Positions 43,269 through 52,931 are shown, numbered from the stretch's first letter. The stretch is DNA of 64,000 bases from Gibbsiella quercinecans (GCF_002291425.1 NZ_CP014136.1:4974925-5038924), one strand, 5' to 3'. The notes: a model not told the origin generated them from the letters alone. Made by a program: numbers and translations.

Positions 43269-44154
43269 TGTGATTATACCCACCTATGGCCGCAGTGAAT
43301 TACTGATCCGCGCCATTAATAGCGTCCTGGCACAAACCTATGCGCAGGTGGAAGTGATTGTGGTGGATGACAATCCGCCGAGTGAGCCCCAGCGCAAGGC
43401 TACGCGCCAGCGCCTGGCGCCTTATATCGAGCAGGGGAAAATAATCTATTATCCACGCCGCCGCAACGGTGGCGGTTCACGCGCACGTAATAGCGGTATT
43501 CTGCGTGCGACGGGGGAGTACATTACCTTCCTGGATGATGACGATTACTATCACCCACAGAAAATTGCCCGCCAGTTGGCCTTTATGCGGACGGGCGGTT
43601 ACGACGTCAGCCTGTGCGATATGGACATTCTCAAAGATGGGCAGATCAGTGCTGAACATTATTACCAGGCGCGCTGCCAGGGGCTGCAGGACTTTATGTT
43701 GGCCGGCGTCGCTTACACCCCGATGATTATGTTGCGTAGAGAGACAGCGATCCGGGTGCGCGGTTTTTTTAATACCCCACGCTACCAGGACCACCTCTTT
43801 TTGTATCGCTTATTGGCGGCCGGCGCGCACATTGGGATATTGCACGAGCGGCTGGCGGTACATAACGACCACGACGGCGAACGTATTACCTATAGCGCGA
43901 AAGGCATTGTGGGTTACCAGCACAAGATGTGCTTTGAACGCCGCCTGATGCCGATGATTTCGCCACAGGCGCGCAAGATCATGCAGTTGCGCCATACCTG
44001 TATCCGTTCGCGCATTCTGACCGATAACCACAGCCGTATTAGCGGCATATTGCATGGGATGAAGGGGATTATTTACATCAACAGCGGTTCTGCGGCTGGG
44101 GTTTATGTCAAAAATATTCTCCGCAATGCCTTTTTCAAGGGCCTGCCTTTCTGA
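43249..44154 (+). CDS. Glycosyltransferase family 2
   Basis: A GT-A enzyme of about 301 residues with VSVIIPTYGRSELLIRAINS, EVIVVDDNPPSEPQ and DxD segment TFLDDDDYYHPQKI. The C-terminal half contains RETAIRVRGFFNTPRYQDH. The start is uncertain: ATGs at 43237, 43249 and 43252 are in frame, and none has a strong ribosome-binding site; coupling to the short ORF at 43221 may supply ribosomes. It is the last transferase before the polymerase gene. Confidence 0.85.
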   Translation: MMSTKVSVIIPTYGRSELLIRAINSVLAQTYAQVEVIVVDDNPPSEPQRKATRQRLAPYIEQGKIIYYPRRRNGGGSRARNSGILRATGEYITFLDDDDYYHPQKIARQLAFMRTGGYDVSLCDMDILKDGQISAEHYYQARCQGLQDFMLAGVAYTPMIMLRRETAIRVRGFFNTPRYQDHLFLYRLLAAGAHIGILHERLAVHNDHDGERITYSAKGIVGYQHKMCFERRLMPMISPQARKIMQLRHTCIRSRILTDNHSRISGILHGMKGIIYINSGSAAGVYVKNILRNAFFKGLPF

Positions 44155-44261
44155 CTGAACCCCTTCGTTTGGTGCCGCCGTGCCAGGGTAAATTCGGTTT
44201 CTTTGTCTTGATGGCCGCCGTGCCATCAAGCCGATAGAGAAGATTAATTTAGAGGATATTT

Positions 44262-45515
44262 ATGCGTGTTGAACGCTCGGCAGTGATCGGCAGCGTATTG
44301 TTGCTGATCATGCCGCTATTGGCTTTATTACACAGCATTGCCACGTTACGTTCAGGCAATCGGAATTCATCGGCCTATTTCCTTATTGCGGTTTGCTATT
44401 TTTTCCTTTTCCTTAAAATACCACCGTTGTCCGATCTTTATCGTCATTATTCTGTTTATGAATCGATCAACTCTGCCACCCATTTGAGCGACATTATGCT
44501 GGGTAAAGTGGATTTGATTTTACATGCCAATATTTATCTTTTTAAAACCCTCGGCGTGCCGTTTTATATTATCCCGGCACTGTATGCCGCACTGGGGGTG
44601 TATGCTTACCTGAACGCACTGAACATCGTGTTGCTCGGTAGCGGAAAGGTTTTTTCGCCGCGCCAGTTTGTGTTGTTGCACCTGGCGGTGCTGTTCTTGA
44701 TTAACCCCTTTATCATTGCCATGGGGCTGCGATTTGGCTTTTCCATCGCGATTATGACCCTTGCCATGGTCATGCTCTGTGAACGGAAGCACCTTCATCT
44801 GGCCGTATTTCTTCTGCTATTCGCCATGTTGACGCACTTTTCCAGCATGCTGTTGCTCGGCGTGTTTCTCTGCAGCCGGTTCTTTTTACTGAACCGCTTA
44901 CTCACGGTGGTTTTTAGCGCGTTGGCGTTCTTGAACGCCAAATATGCGCTGCCATTTATCCTGTCGCATATTACTATCTCCGGTATTGATAGCTATTCCA
45001 GCGTATACACTTCGGGTTTGTATGCCAGTGAATATCTTACCAGTGGCAATGCGAATGGGATGATTAACTTCCTGATTGTCTTATTCCCAGCGTTATTTCT
45101 TGGCGTATATCTTTTGGCTTACCCTATGCGTAACCAGCCTGGTGATATTAGAAATTATGCCGCGTGGCTGGTGGTGTTTATCTTCCTCTCTTCCAGTTCA
45201 CTTCAGGCGGCCAGCCGTTACGCCAGTGCCGCATCGATTTTTTTGCTTTTTTATTATATTTCCTACCCAGCTTCGTTTATTCGCGGCCGCTTCAATTACT
45301 TTTTCCTTTTCCTGATGTTGATGGCAACCGGTTATAACCTGATTGAGAACATCTATGTGCCGCGGCGGCCGATATTGCTTGGGCAGATGTGGGAGTCTCT
45401 GTACAACACGCCGTTGTTGAATGTGTTTTATGGCGAAGAGCAGTATGAGCGCTACTTAAACCACATCAATCGCGAAAGCGGTGAGTGGATTGGCCATGAA
45501 ATGGACGGTGCTTAA
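44262..45515 (+). CDS. EpsG/Wzy-like polysaccharide polymerase
   Basis: A 417-residue polytopic protein with about ten to twelve membrane segments, rich in Phe and Tyr. The early segment with KIPPLSDLYRHYSVYESI and the FGFSIAIMTLAMVM stretch (preceded by MGLR) are typical of EpsG-family proteins, which have the arginine near the periplasmic face. In a Wzx/Wzy locus this is the natural candidate for the polymerase that joins repeat units. GAGGAT precedes the ATG. It is the last gene before narG; an inverted repeat at 45670-45701 may end the transcript. Confidence 0.8.
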   Translation: MRVERSAVIGSVLLLIMPLLALLHSIATLRSGNRNSSAYFLIAVCYFFLFLKIPPLSDLYRHYSVYESINSATHLSDIMLGKVDLILHANIYLFKTLGVPFYIIPALYAALGVYAYLNALNIVLLGSGKVFSPRQFVLLHLAVLFLINPFIIAMGLRFGFSIAIMTLAMVMLCERKHLHLAVFLLLFAMLTHFSSMLLLGVFLCSRFFLLNRLLTVVFSALAFLNAKYALPFILSHITISGIDSYSSVYTSGLYASEYLTSGNANGMINFLIVLFPALFLGVYLLAYPMRNQPGDIRNYAAWLVVFIFLSSSSLQAASRYASAASIFLLFYYISYPASFIRGRFNYFFLFLMLMATGYNLIENIYVPRRPILLGQMWESLYNTPLLNVFYGEEQYERYLNHINRESGEWIGHEMDGA

Positions 45516-45584
45516 CTTCAGAGAGCCGAATTTTACACCGATGGCGCCCAACTCAAGACTCTGATTAGCGTGCACCCCGCACGC

Positions 45585-45784
45585 TACCTCTAAATATCCC
45601 ACGCCGTGTTCCCCGCAGTTCCTCTTGCCGATAATCAATAATTATTTCTTTTTTATCAATCAATTAAACAAATACCACCAGGTTATTCTTTGGTGGTATT
45701 TGCGCCAGTTTCGTCGCTTAACGCGTCAGCTTCCCTTGATCGCAATCAACTGGCCTGCGCCAGCCCGTCAGTAGGCTGGGCGCC
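45585..45784 (+). promoter_or_regulatory. narG promoter: NarL site, IHF site, FNR box
   Basis: TTGATCGCAATCAA at 45736-45749 is a perfect FNR box. With its centre at -41.5 the start is near 45784, and TAGGCT at 45772-45777 would be the -10. TATCAATCAATTA at 45654-45666 is a perfect IHF site at about -124, and TACCTCT at 45585-45591 fits the NarL heptamer at about -196. These distances equal the E. coli narG layout (NarL near -195, IHF near -127, FNR -41.5), in which IHF bends DNA so that NarL contacts the promoter. Confidence 0.85.
45670..45701. terminator. Inverted repeat upstream of narG, possible terminator of the polysaccharide operon
   Basis: AAATACCACCA and TGGTGGTATTT form a perfect 11-base-pair stem with a ten-base loop, next to the IHF site. 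T residues at the end of the 3' arm make a weak terminator. It could instead be a regulator operator. Confidence 0.45.
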
Positions 45785-45876
45785 AGATCGAGCAATGTCT
45801 ATACCCGTGTCTTTCATGCTTCGTTGAAATTCATTGGGTAAACCAATAACGATAAGAGCAGTCAGGAGAAGCCCGG

Positions 45877-48800
45877 ATGAGCAAATTTTTAGACCGGTTT
45901 CGCTATTTTAAACAACTGGCCGAGCCGTTCTCTGGCGAGCATGGTCAGACGCTGAACGCCAACCGCGACTGGGAAGACGGTTACCGTAGCCGCTGGCAGC
46001 ACGACAAAGTGGTGCGTTCTACCCATGGCGTAAACTGTACCGGTTCATGCAGTTGGAAAATCTATGTCAAAAACGGCCTGGTGACCTGGGAAACCCAACA
46101 GACCGATTACCCCCGTACCCGCCCCGATTTACCGAATCATGAACCGCGCGGTTGCCCGCGCGGTGCCAGCTACTCCTGGTATCTTTACAGCGCCAACCGC
46201 CTGAAATATCCGCTGATGCGCAAACGCCTGGTTGCATTGTGGCGCGAGGCCAAGGCCCGCCACAGCGATCCGGTTGACGCATGGGCTTCCATCGTCAGCG
46301 ATCCGCAAAAGGCCGCCAGTTATAAAAGCGCACGCGGCCGCGGTGGCTTTGTGCGCGCCAACTGGCAGGAAGCGAATGAGCTGATCGCCGCCGCCAATGT
46401 TTATACCGCCAAAACCTATGGCCCGGATCGCATTATCGGTTTTTCACCCATCCCGGCGATGTCGATGGTCTCTTATGCTGCCGGTGCACGTTATCTGTCG
46501 CTGATTGGCGGCGTTTGCCTGAGTTTCTACGATTGGTATTGCGACTTGCCGCCGGCTTCGCCCATGACCTGGGGCGAGCAGACCGACGTGCCCGAATCGG
46601 CGGACTGGTACAATTCGTCGTATATTATTGCCTGGGGATCCAACGTGCCGCAGACGCGTACCCCCGACGCGCACTTCTTCACCGAAGTGCGCTACAAAGG
46701 CACCAAGACCGTGGCCGTCACGCCGGATTACGCAGAAATCGCCAAGCTGTGCGATCAGTGGCTGAGCCCGAAGCAGGGCACCGACAGCGCAATGGCATTG
46801 GCGATGGGCCACGTGATGCTCCGGGAGTTCCATCTGGATCGTGAAGTGGGCTATTTCCGCGATTATGTGCGCCGCTACACCGACATGCCGATGTTGGTTT
46901 TGCTGGAAGCGCGCGAGGGCGGTTACTACGCCGCCGGCCGCATGCTGCGCGCCAGCGATCTGGTGGCCGCCCTGGGGCAGGAAAATAACCCGCAATGGAA
47001 AACCGTCGCTATCGACAGCCTGAGCGGTGAGCTGGTCGCGCCGCAAGGGGCGATTGGTTTTCGCTGGGGCGAAAAGGGCAAGTGGAACCTGGAGCAGCGC
47101 GAAGGCGGGCAGCAGCGTGAGATAGCGCTGCAGCTCAGCCTGCTCGGCGCGCACGATGAGGTTGTCGACGTCGGTTTCCCCTACTTTGGCGGCGCGCAAA
47201 GCGAACATTTCAACAGCGTGGCGCTTGATGAGATCCTGCTGCACAAACTGCCGATAAAACGCCTGCGGTTGGCGGACGGCAGTGAAGCTCGGGTCGCCAG
47301 CGTTTACGATCTCACCCTGGCCAACTATGGCCTGGAACGCGGCCTGAACGATGCCAACTGCGCCACCGATTATGACCAGGTGAAGGCCTATACGCCGGCC
47401 TGGGCAGAGCAAATCACCGGCGTATCACGCCACAATATCACTCGTATCGCGCGTGAATTTGCCGAAAACGCCGAGAAAACCCGTGGCCGCTCGATGATTA
47501 TCGTCGGCGCCGGCATCAACCACTGGTACCACATGGATATGACCTACCGTGGGTTGATCAATATGCTGATCTTCTGCGGTTGCGTGGGGCAAAGCGGCGG
47601 CGGTTGGGCGCATTACGTCGGCCAGGAGAAGCTGCGCCCGCAAACCGGTTGGCTGCCGCTGGCGTTCGGGCTGGATTGGCAGCGCCCGCCGCGCCATATG
47701 AACAGCACCTCGTTTTTCTATAACCATTCCAGCCAATGGCGCTATGAAACCGTCGGCCCGCAGGAGCTGCTGTCGCCGTTGGCGGACAAAAGCCGTTTCA
47801 ACTGCAGCCTGATCGATCTCAACGTGCGCGCTGAACGCATGGGGTGGCTGCCTTCCGCGCCACAGTTGGGCACCAATCCGCTACGTATTGCCGCCCAGGC
47901 CGCGGCGGCCGGCCAAACGCCAGTGGATTATACCGTTGCCAGCCTGAAGCAAGGCACACTGCGCTTCGCCGCCGAACAGCCGGATAATCCGCAGAACTTC
48001 CCGCGTAACCTGTTCGTTTGGCGTTCCAACCTGTTGGGATCATCCGGCAAGGGGCATGAATACATGCTCAAATACCTGTTGGGCACCGAACACGGTATCC
48101 AGGGCAAAGATCTGGGGCAGCAGGGCGGCGTCAAACCGCAGGAAGTGGAATGGCAGGATCAGGGCGGTGAAGGCAAGCTGGATCTGGTGGTCACGCTGGA
48201 TTTCCGCATGTCCAGCACCTGTCTGTATTCGGATATCGTCTTGCCGACCGCCACCTGGTACGAAAAAGACGACATGAACACCTCGGACATGCATCCGTTT
48301 ATCCACCCGTTGTCTGCGGCGGTGGATCCTGCCTGGGAATCCAAGAGCGACTGGGAAATTTATAAAGGCATCGCCAGCAAGTTCTCTGAAGTGTGCGTTG
48401 GCCATCTGGGGCAGGAAACCGATGTGGTGACGCTGCCGATCCAGCATGACTCCGCCGCAGAAATGGCGCAGCCGTTCGGCGTGCAGGATTGGAAGCGGGG
48501 CGAATGCGATCTGATCCCAGGCCAAACCGCACCGCACATCATGCTGGTGGAGCGTGACTACCCGGCGACCTATGAACGCTTCACTGCGCTGGGGCCGCTG
48601 CTGGATAAACTGGGCAACGGCGGCAAGGGCATCGGCTGGAACACCCAGCAGGAAGTCGACTTTCTGAAAAAACTCAACTATGTGAAAACCAGCGGCCCGG
48701 CGGCCGGCCGGCCGAAGATAGAAAGCGCCATAGACGCGGCAGAAGTGATCCTGTCACTGGCGCCGGAAACCAACGGCCAGGTGGCAGTGAAGGCCTGGCA

Positions 48801-49638
48801 GGCGCTCAGCAACCTGACCGGGCGCGATCACACCCACCTGGCGCTGAACAAGGAAGACGAGAAAATCCGCTTCCGCGATATTCAGGCCCAGCCGCGCAAA
48901 ATTATCTCCAGCCCCACCTGGTCCGGCCTGGAAGATGAACACGTTTCGTACAACGCCTGCTATACCAACGTGCATGAGCTGATCCCCTGGCGCACCCTGA
49001 GCGGCCGTCAGCAGCTTTATCAAGACCATGAGTGGATGCGGGCGTTCGGGGAGAGCCTGTTGGCTTATCGCCCGCCGATCGACACCCGGGCCGCACAGCC
49101 GTTGCTGAACCAAAAGCCTAACGGCAACCCGGAAAAAGCGCTCAACTTCCTGACGCCGCACCAGAAATGGGGGATCCACTCCACCTATAGCGATAACTTG
49201 CTGATGCTGACCCTGGCGCGCGGCGGGCCGATTATCTGGCTGAGCGAAGACGACGCCAAATCCCTGGGCATTGTCGACAATGATTGGATCGAAGCCTTCA
49301 ACGCCAACGGCGCACTGACGGCGCGCGCGGTCGTCAGCCAGCGTATCCCTTCAGGGATGACCATGATGTACCACGCGCAAGAGCGCATCATGAATATCCC
49401 CGGCTCGGAAATCACCAGCCAGCGCGGCGGTATTCACAATTCCGTTACCCGCATCAGCCCGAAACCGACCCATATGATCGGCGGCTACGCCCAACTGGCC
49501 TATGGCTTTAACTACTACGGCACCGTAGGTTCCAACCGGGACGAGTTTGTGGTGGTGCGCAAGATGAACCGTATTGACTGGCTGGACGGCGAGGGCAACG
49601 ACAGCGTGCAGGGCAGCCAACGGGAGAAAGCCAAATGA
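45877..49638 (+). CDS. narG: NarG, catalytic subunit of respiratory nitrate reductase A
   Basis: A 1253-residue Mo-bisMGD protein that reduces nitrate at the cytoplasmic face of the inner membrane. The N-terminal HGVNCTGSCSWKIYVKNG with the later RGCPRG gives the His/Cys ligands of the FS0 [4Fe-4S] cluster. SADWYNSSYIIAWGSNVPQT contains the Asp that binds molybdenum. The C-terminal molydopterin-binding part includes GPIIWLSEDDAKSLGI and the ending QLAYGFNYYGTVGSNRDEF. Length and motifs match E. coli NarG (1247 residues). GTCAGGAG precedes the ATG. The stop overlaps narH (ATGA). Confidence 0.98.
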   Translation: MSKFLDRFRYFKQLAEPFSGEHGQTLNANRDWEDGYRSRWQHDKVVRSTHGVNCTGSCSWKIYVKNGLVTWETQQTDYPRTRPDLPNHEPRGCPRGASYSWYLYSANRLKYPLMRKRLVALWREAKARHSDPVDAWASIVSDPQKAASYKSARGRGGFVRANWQEANELIAAANVYTAKTYGPDRIIGFSPIPAMSMVSYAAGARYLSLIGGVCLSFYDWYCDLPPASPMTWGEQTDVPESADWYNSSYIIAWGSNVPQTRTPDAHFFTEVRYKGTKTVAVTPDYAEIAKLCDQWLSPKQGTDSAMALAMGHVMLREFHLDREVGYFRDYVRRYTDMPMLVLLEAREGGYYAAGRMLRASDLVAALGQENNPQWKTVAIDSLSGELVAPQGAIGFRWGEKGKWNLEQREGGQQREIALQLSLLGAHDEVVDVGFPYFGGAQSEHFNSVALDEILLHKLPIKRLRLADGSEARVASVYDLTLANYGLERGLNDANCATDYDQVKAYTPAWAEQITGVSRHNITRIAREFAENAEKTRGRSMIIVGAGINHWYHMDMTYRGLINMLIFCGCVGQSGGGWAHYVGQEKLRPQTGWLPLAFGLDWQRPPRHMNSTSFFYNHSSQWRYETVGPQELLSPLADKSRFNCSLIDLNVRAERMGWLPSAPQLGTNPLRIAAQAAAAGQTPVDYTVASLKQGTLRFAAEQPDNPQNFPRNLFVWRSNLLGSSGKGHEYMLKYLLGTEHGIQGKDLGQQGGVKPQEVEWQDQGGEGKLDLVVTLDFRMSSTCLYSDIVLPTATWYEKDDMNTSDMHPFIHPLSAAVDPAWESKSDWEIYKGIASKFSEVCVGHLGQETDVVTLPIQHDSAAEMAQPFGVQDWKRGECDLIPGQTAPHIMLVERDYPATYERFTALGPLLDKLGNGGKGIGWNTQQEVDFLKKLNYVKTSGPAAGRPKIESAIDAAEVILSLAPETNGQVAVKAWQALSNLTGRDHTHLALNKEDEKIRFRDIQAQPRKIISSPTWSGLEDEHVSYNACYTNVHELIPWRTLSGRQQLYQDHEWMRAFGESLLAYRPPIDTRAAQPLLNQKPNGNPEKALNFLTPHQKWGIHSTYSDNLLMLTLARGGPIIWLSEDDAKSLGIVDNDWIEAFNANGALTARAVVSQRIPSGMTMMYHAQERIMNIPGSEITSQRGGIHNSVTRISPKPTHMIGGYAQLAYGFNYYGTVGSNRDEFVVVRKMNRIDWLDGEGNDSVQGSQREKAK

Positions 49639-51179
49639 AAATTCGTTCTCAAATTGGCATGGTGCTGAATCTGGATAAATGCATTGGCTGCCATACCTGC
49701 TCGGTCACCTGCAAGAACGTCTGGACCAGCCGTGAAGGGATGGAATACGCCTGGTTCAACAACGTGGAAAGCAAGCCCGGCGTCGGCTACCCGCAGGCCT
49801 GGGAAGATCAGGAAAAGTGGAAGGGCGGCTGGATCCGTAAAATCAACGGTAAGCTGGAGCCGCGCATGGGCAACCGCGTCAGCCTGCTGTCCAAGATTTT
49901 CGCCAACCCGGACGTGCCGGCGTTGGACGATTACTATGAGCCGTTCGATTACGATTACCAAAATCTGCAGGCGGCGCCGCAGGGCAAACACCAGCCAATC
50001 GCCCGCCCGCGTTCGCTGATCACCGGCAAGCGGATGAACAAGATCGAGAATGGGCCGAACTGGGAGGAGATCCTCGGCGGCGAGTTTGAAAAGCGCGCCA
50101 AAGATAAAAACTTCGATAGCATGCAAAAGGCGATGTACGGCCAGTTCGAAAACACCTTCATGCTGTATCTGCCGCGCCTGTGTGAGCACTGCCTTAACCC
50201 GGCGTGCGTGGCGACTTGCCCCAGCGGCGCCATTTATAAACGCGGTGAAGACGGCATTGTGCTGATCGATCAGGATAAATGCCGTGGCTGGCGTATGTGC
50301 CTGACCGGTTGCCCCTACAAAAAAATCTATTTCAACTGGAAAAGCGGCAAATCCGAGAAGTGCATCTTCTGTTACCCGCGCATTGAATCCGGCCAGCCGA
50401 CGGTATGTTCGGAAACCTGCGTGGGGCGCATCCGCTATCTGGGCGTGCTGTTGTACGATGCCGATCGCATCGAGCAGGCCGCGCTGGCGGAAAACGCGCA
50501 GGATCTGTACCGCAGCCAACTGGATATTTTTTTGGATCCCAACGATCCGGTGGTCATCGCCCAGGCGCTGCAAGATGGGGTGCCGCAAGGGGTGATCGAC
50601 GCGGCGCAACAGTCGCCGGTGTACAAAATGGCGGTGGACTGGAAGCTGGCGCTGCCGCTGCACCCGGAATACCGCACCCTGCCGATGGTGTGGTATGTGC
50701 CGCCGCTGTCGCCGATCCAGTCCGCTGCGGATGCCGGCGCGTTGCCGCACAGCGGCGTATTGCCGGATGTCGAAAGCCTGCGCATTCCGGTGCAGTACCT
50801 GGCCAACCTGCTTACCGCAGGCGACCCAGAGCCGGTGTTGTTGGCATTGAAACGTATGCTGGCGATGCGTCATTACAAACGTGCCGAGAGCGTTGACGGG
50901 CAGGTGGATACCCGTGCGCTGGAACAGGTGGGGCTAACCGAAGCCCAGGCACAGGAAATGTACCGCTACCTGGCGATCGCCAACTATGAAGACCGTTTCG
51001 TGATCCCTTCCAGCCACCGCGAGCTGGCGCGCGAGGCTTTCCCGGAAAGCAAAGGCTGCGGCTTTAGCTTTGGCGATGGTTGCCACGGTAGCGACAGTAA
51101 ATTCAACCTGTTTAACAGCCGCCGCATTGATGCTATCGACGTGACGGCGAAAACGCCGCGCCGGGAGGACGTATCATGA
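49635..51179 (+). CDS. narH: NarH, iron-sulfur subunit of nitrate reductase A
   Basis: A 514-residue electron-transfer subunit linking NarI haems to NarG. Three [4Fe-4S] clusters and one [3Fe-4S] cluster are supported by four cysteine groups: CIGCHTCSVTCKNVW near residue 16, CEHCLNPACVATCPSGA, CRGWRMCLTGCPYKKIYFNW (Trp in place of a Cys marks the 3Fe cluster) and CIFCYPRIESGQPTVCSETC. It overlaps narG and narJ by four bases each, so the subunits are made in a coupled way. Confidence 0.98.
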   Translation: MKIRSQIGMVLNLDKCIGCHTCSVTCKNVWTSREGMEYAWFNNVESKPGVGYPQAWEDQEKWKGGWIRKINGKLEPRMGNRVSLLSKIFANPDVPALDDYYEPFDYDYQNLQAAPQGKHQPIARPRSLITGKRMNKIENGPNWEEILGGEFEKRAKDKNFDSMQKAMYGQFENTFMLYLPRLCEHCLNPACVATCPSGAIYKRGEDGIVLIDQDKCRGWRMCLTGCPYKKIYFNWKSGKSEKCIFCYPRIESGQPTVCSETCVGRIRYLGVLLYDADRIEQAALAENAQDLYRSQLDIFLDPNDPVVIAQALQDGVPQGVIDAAQQSPVYKMAVDWKLALPLHPEYRTLPMVWYVPPLSPIQSAADAGALPHSGVLPDVESLRIPVQYLANLLTAGDPEPVLLALKRMLAMRHYKRAESVDGQVDTRALEQVGLTEAQAQEMYRYLAIANYEDRFVIPSSHRELAREAFPESKGCGFSFGDGCHGSDSKFNLFNSRRIDAIDVTAKTPRREDVS

Positions 51180-51898
51180 TGGCCCTGCGCGTGATAGCAC
51201 GCCTATTGGATTATCCGGATCCGGCGCTGTTCGCGCACCAGTCGGCGTTGATCGCCGCACTGGAAAGCGCTGATGAACTGGAGCCACACCACCGCACGCA
51301 ACTGAAGGGTTTTATCCAGCGCTTTTGCGCCCGCCCGCTATTGGACGTGCAGGCGGAATACTGCGAACTGTTTGATCGTGGGCGCGCCACCTCGCTACTG
51401 CTGTTTGAACATGTGCACGGGGAATCCCGCGATCGCGGCCAGGCGATGGTCGATCTGATGGCCCAGTATCGCCGGGCCGGGTTGGAAATCGACAGCCGTG
51501 AACTGCCGGACTTTTTACCGATGTACCTGGAATATCTGGCCAGCGGCAGCCAGGCGCAGGCGCGCGGCGGGCTACAGGACGTGGCGCCCATTCTGGCACT
51601 GCTGGGCGAGCGGCTCAACAGCCGCCAGAGCGCATACAGCGTGCTGTTCGATGCTCTGCTGGCGCTGTCCGGCAGCGGCATACAGGCCGCCGCGTTGCAG
51701 CAAAAAGTGGCCGTTGAAGCTCGCGACGATACGCCGCAGGCGCTGGATGCGGTGTGGGAAGAGGAACAGGTCAAGTTCCTTGGGGAACAAGGGTGCGCGT
51801 CTGCCCAGCAGGCGGCGCATCAACGCCGCCATGCGCATGCGGTGGCGCCACAGTATCTGGACGTGGCGCAGGCCATGCCGGGTAGAAAAGGGGGCTGA
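51176..51898 (+). CDS. narJ: NarJ, nitrate reductase assembly chaperone
   Basis: A 240-residue TorD-family chaperone that holds NarG until the molybdenum cofactor is inserted and is not part of the final enzyme. Family features are [17 protein letters not shown] at the start, [20 protein letters not shown] and [15 protein letters not shown]. Its ATG overlaps the narH stop and narI begins two bases after its end. Confidence 0.95.
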   Translation: MMALRVIARLLDYPDPALFAHQSALIAALESADELEPHHRTQLKGFIQRFCARPLLDVQAEYCELFDRGRATSLLLFEHVHGESRDRGQAMVDLMAQYRRAGLEIDSRELPDFLPMYLEYLASGSQAQARGGLQDVAPILALLGERLNSRQSAYSVLFDALLALSGSGIQAAALQQKVAVEARDDTPQALDAVWEEEQVKFLGEQGCASAQQAAHQRRHAHAVAPQYLDVAQAMPGRKGG

Positions 51899-51899
51899 C

Positions 51900-52577
51900 A
51901 TGCAATTTTTAAATCTTTTCTTCTTCGATATTTACCCTTATCTGGCGGGGACGGTGTTCCTGATCGGCAGCTGGCTGCGCTATGACTACGGCCAGTACAG
52001 CTGGCGCGCCGGCTCCAGCCAGATGCTGGACAAGAAAGGGATGCGGCTGGCTTCCAATCTGTTCCATATCGGCATCATCGGTATCTTCACCGGGCACTTT
52101 TTCGGCATGCTGACGCCGCACTGGATGTATGAAGCCTTCTTGCCGATTGCCGTGAAGCAAAAACTGGCGATGATTGGCGGCGGCGCCTGTGGGGTGATGA
52201 TGCTGATTGGCGGCGTGATGCTGCTGAAACGCCGGCTGACCAATCCGCGCGTGCGGGCCACCAGCAGCGCAGGCGATATCCTGATTTTGACGTTGCTGGT
52301 GGTGCAGGTGGCGCTTGGCCTGCTGACGATTCCGTTTTCAGCCCAGCACATGGACGGCAGCGAGATGCTGAAGCTGGTCGCCTGGGCCCAGGCAGTGGTG
52401 ACCTTCCATGCCGGGGCGGCGCAGCATCTGGACGGCGTGGCGCTGGTTTTCAAGATCCATATGGTGCTGGGGATGACGCTGTTCATCCTGTTCCCTTTCT
52501 GCCGCCTGGTGCATATATGGAGTGCGCCGGTGGAGTACCTCACCCGCCGTTATCAACTGGTGCGTAACCGCCGCTAA
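51900..52577 (+). CDS. narI: NarI, cytochrome b subunit of nitrate reductase A
   Basis: A 225-residue inner-membrane diheme cytochrome b that oxidises quinol. The N-terminus [20 protein letters not shown] is typical, five transmembrane segments are seen, and the haem histidines lie in [14 protein letters not shown] and in the C-terminal [11 protein letters not shown] and KIHMVLGM segments. The ATG at 51900 immediately follows narJ with GGGG upstream. A strong hairpin follows. Confidence 0.97.
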   Translation: MQFLNLFFFDIYPYLAGTVFLIGSWLRYDYGQYSWRAGSSQMLDKKGMRLASNLFHIGIIGIFTGHFFGMLTPHWMYEAFLPIAVKQKLAMIGGGACGVMMLIGGVMLLKRRLTNPRVRATSSAGDILILTLLVVQVALGLLTIPFSAQHMDGSEMLKLVAWAQAVVTFHAGAAQHLDGVALVFKIHMVLGMTLFILFPFCRLVHIWSAPVEYLTRRYQLVRNRR

Positions 52578-52578
52578 A

Positions 52579-52610
52579 CCATCGGCCCCGTCGCCTGGCG
52601 GGGCCGATGG
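52579..52610 (+). terminator. Hairpin after narI
   Basis: CCATCGGCCCCG and CGGGGCCGATGG form a perfect 12-base-pair stem with an eight-base loop directly after the narI stop. The following sequence is only modestly T-rich, so it is a strong hairpin but not a classical T-run terminator. Confidence 0.75.
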
Positions 52611-52637
52611 CCTGCCTTTCTGCCGTGTTTCCCGTTT

Positions 52638-52699
52638 TGCCCCTGAATGGTGCGGCTGCATTGATCTATTTTGGTGCGACGTTGCACCAAAATGGTTTG
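52638..52699. promoter_or_regulatory. Two NtrC-like sites upstream of astC
   Basis: TGCCC-N7-GTGCG at 52638-52654 and TGCAC-N7-GTTTG at 52683-52699 each resemble the NtrC dyad with two mismatches. They are 45 bases apart, near four helical turns, and 230-280 bases upstream of the sigma54 promoter. A larger dyad TTTTGGTGC/GCACCAAAA (52669-52692) overlaps them. Confidence 0.55.
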
Positions 52700-52831
52700 C
52701 TGCGCCGCTGTTGAATCGCGCTGGGAAATTCTTTTCTGCACTGCAACTGCGAAAAAATACGTTTTTTGCTGACTGAATAGTTTTTTTTTGTCAGCGATGA
52801 TTTTTCGCCTTATTTTCCCGATTATTCAGTA

Positions 52832-52862
52832 TGAATGCATAAAAAATGCATAATTATGCACT
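52832..52862. promoter_or_regulatory. ArgR-like boxes upstream of astC
   Basis: AATGCATAATTATGCACT (52845-52862) is a close ARG-box dyad, TGCAT-AATT-ATGCA. An upstream TGAAT (52832-52836) and TGCAT (52836-52840) may form a second, weaker box. They lie between the NtrC-like sites and the promoter, as in E. coli, where ArgR helps activate ast. Confidence 0.55.
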
Positions 52863-52914
52863 ATAACTTGTTGTTTTAAAGGGAAAATTTACGAAATTGG
52901 CGGTTTTTTCCATT

Positions 52915-52931
52915 CTGGCACGATAGCTGCT
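52915..52931 (+). promoter_or_regulatory. Sigma54 promoter of the ast operon
   Basis: CTGGCACGATAGCTGCT matches the sigma54 consensus YTGGCACGRNNNTTGCW at all defined positions but one, with GG and GC ten bases apart. The start would be near 52942, leaving a 246-base untranslated leader before astC in which I see no structure I can name. Confidence 0.88.

Noticed and set aside
45670-45701. Inverted repeat considered as the NarL site of narG
   Set aside because: Its TACCACC arms do not fit the TACYNMT heptamer, and the distance to the promoter is wrong; TACCTCT at 45585 fits better.
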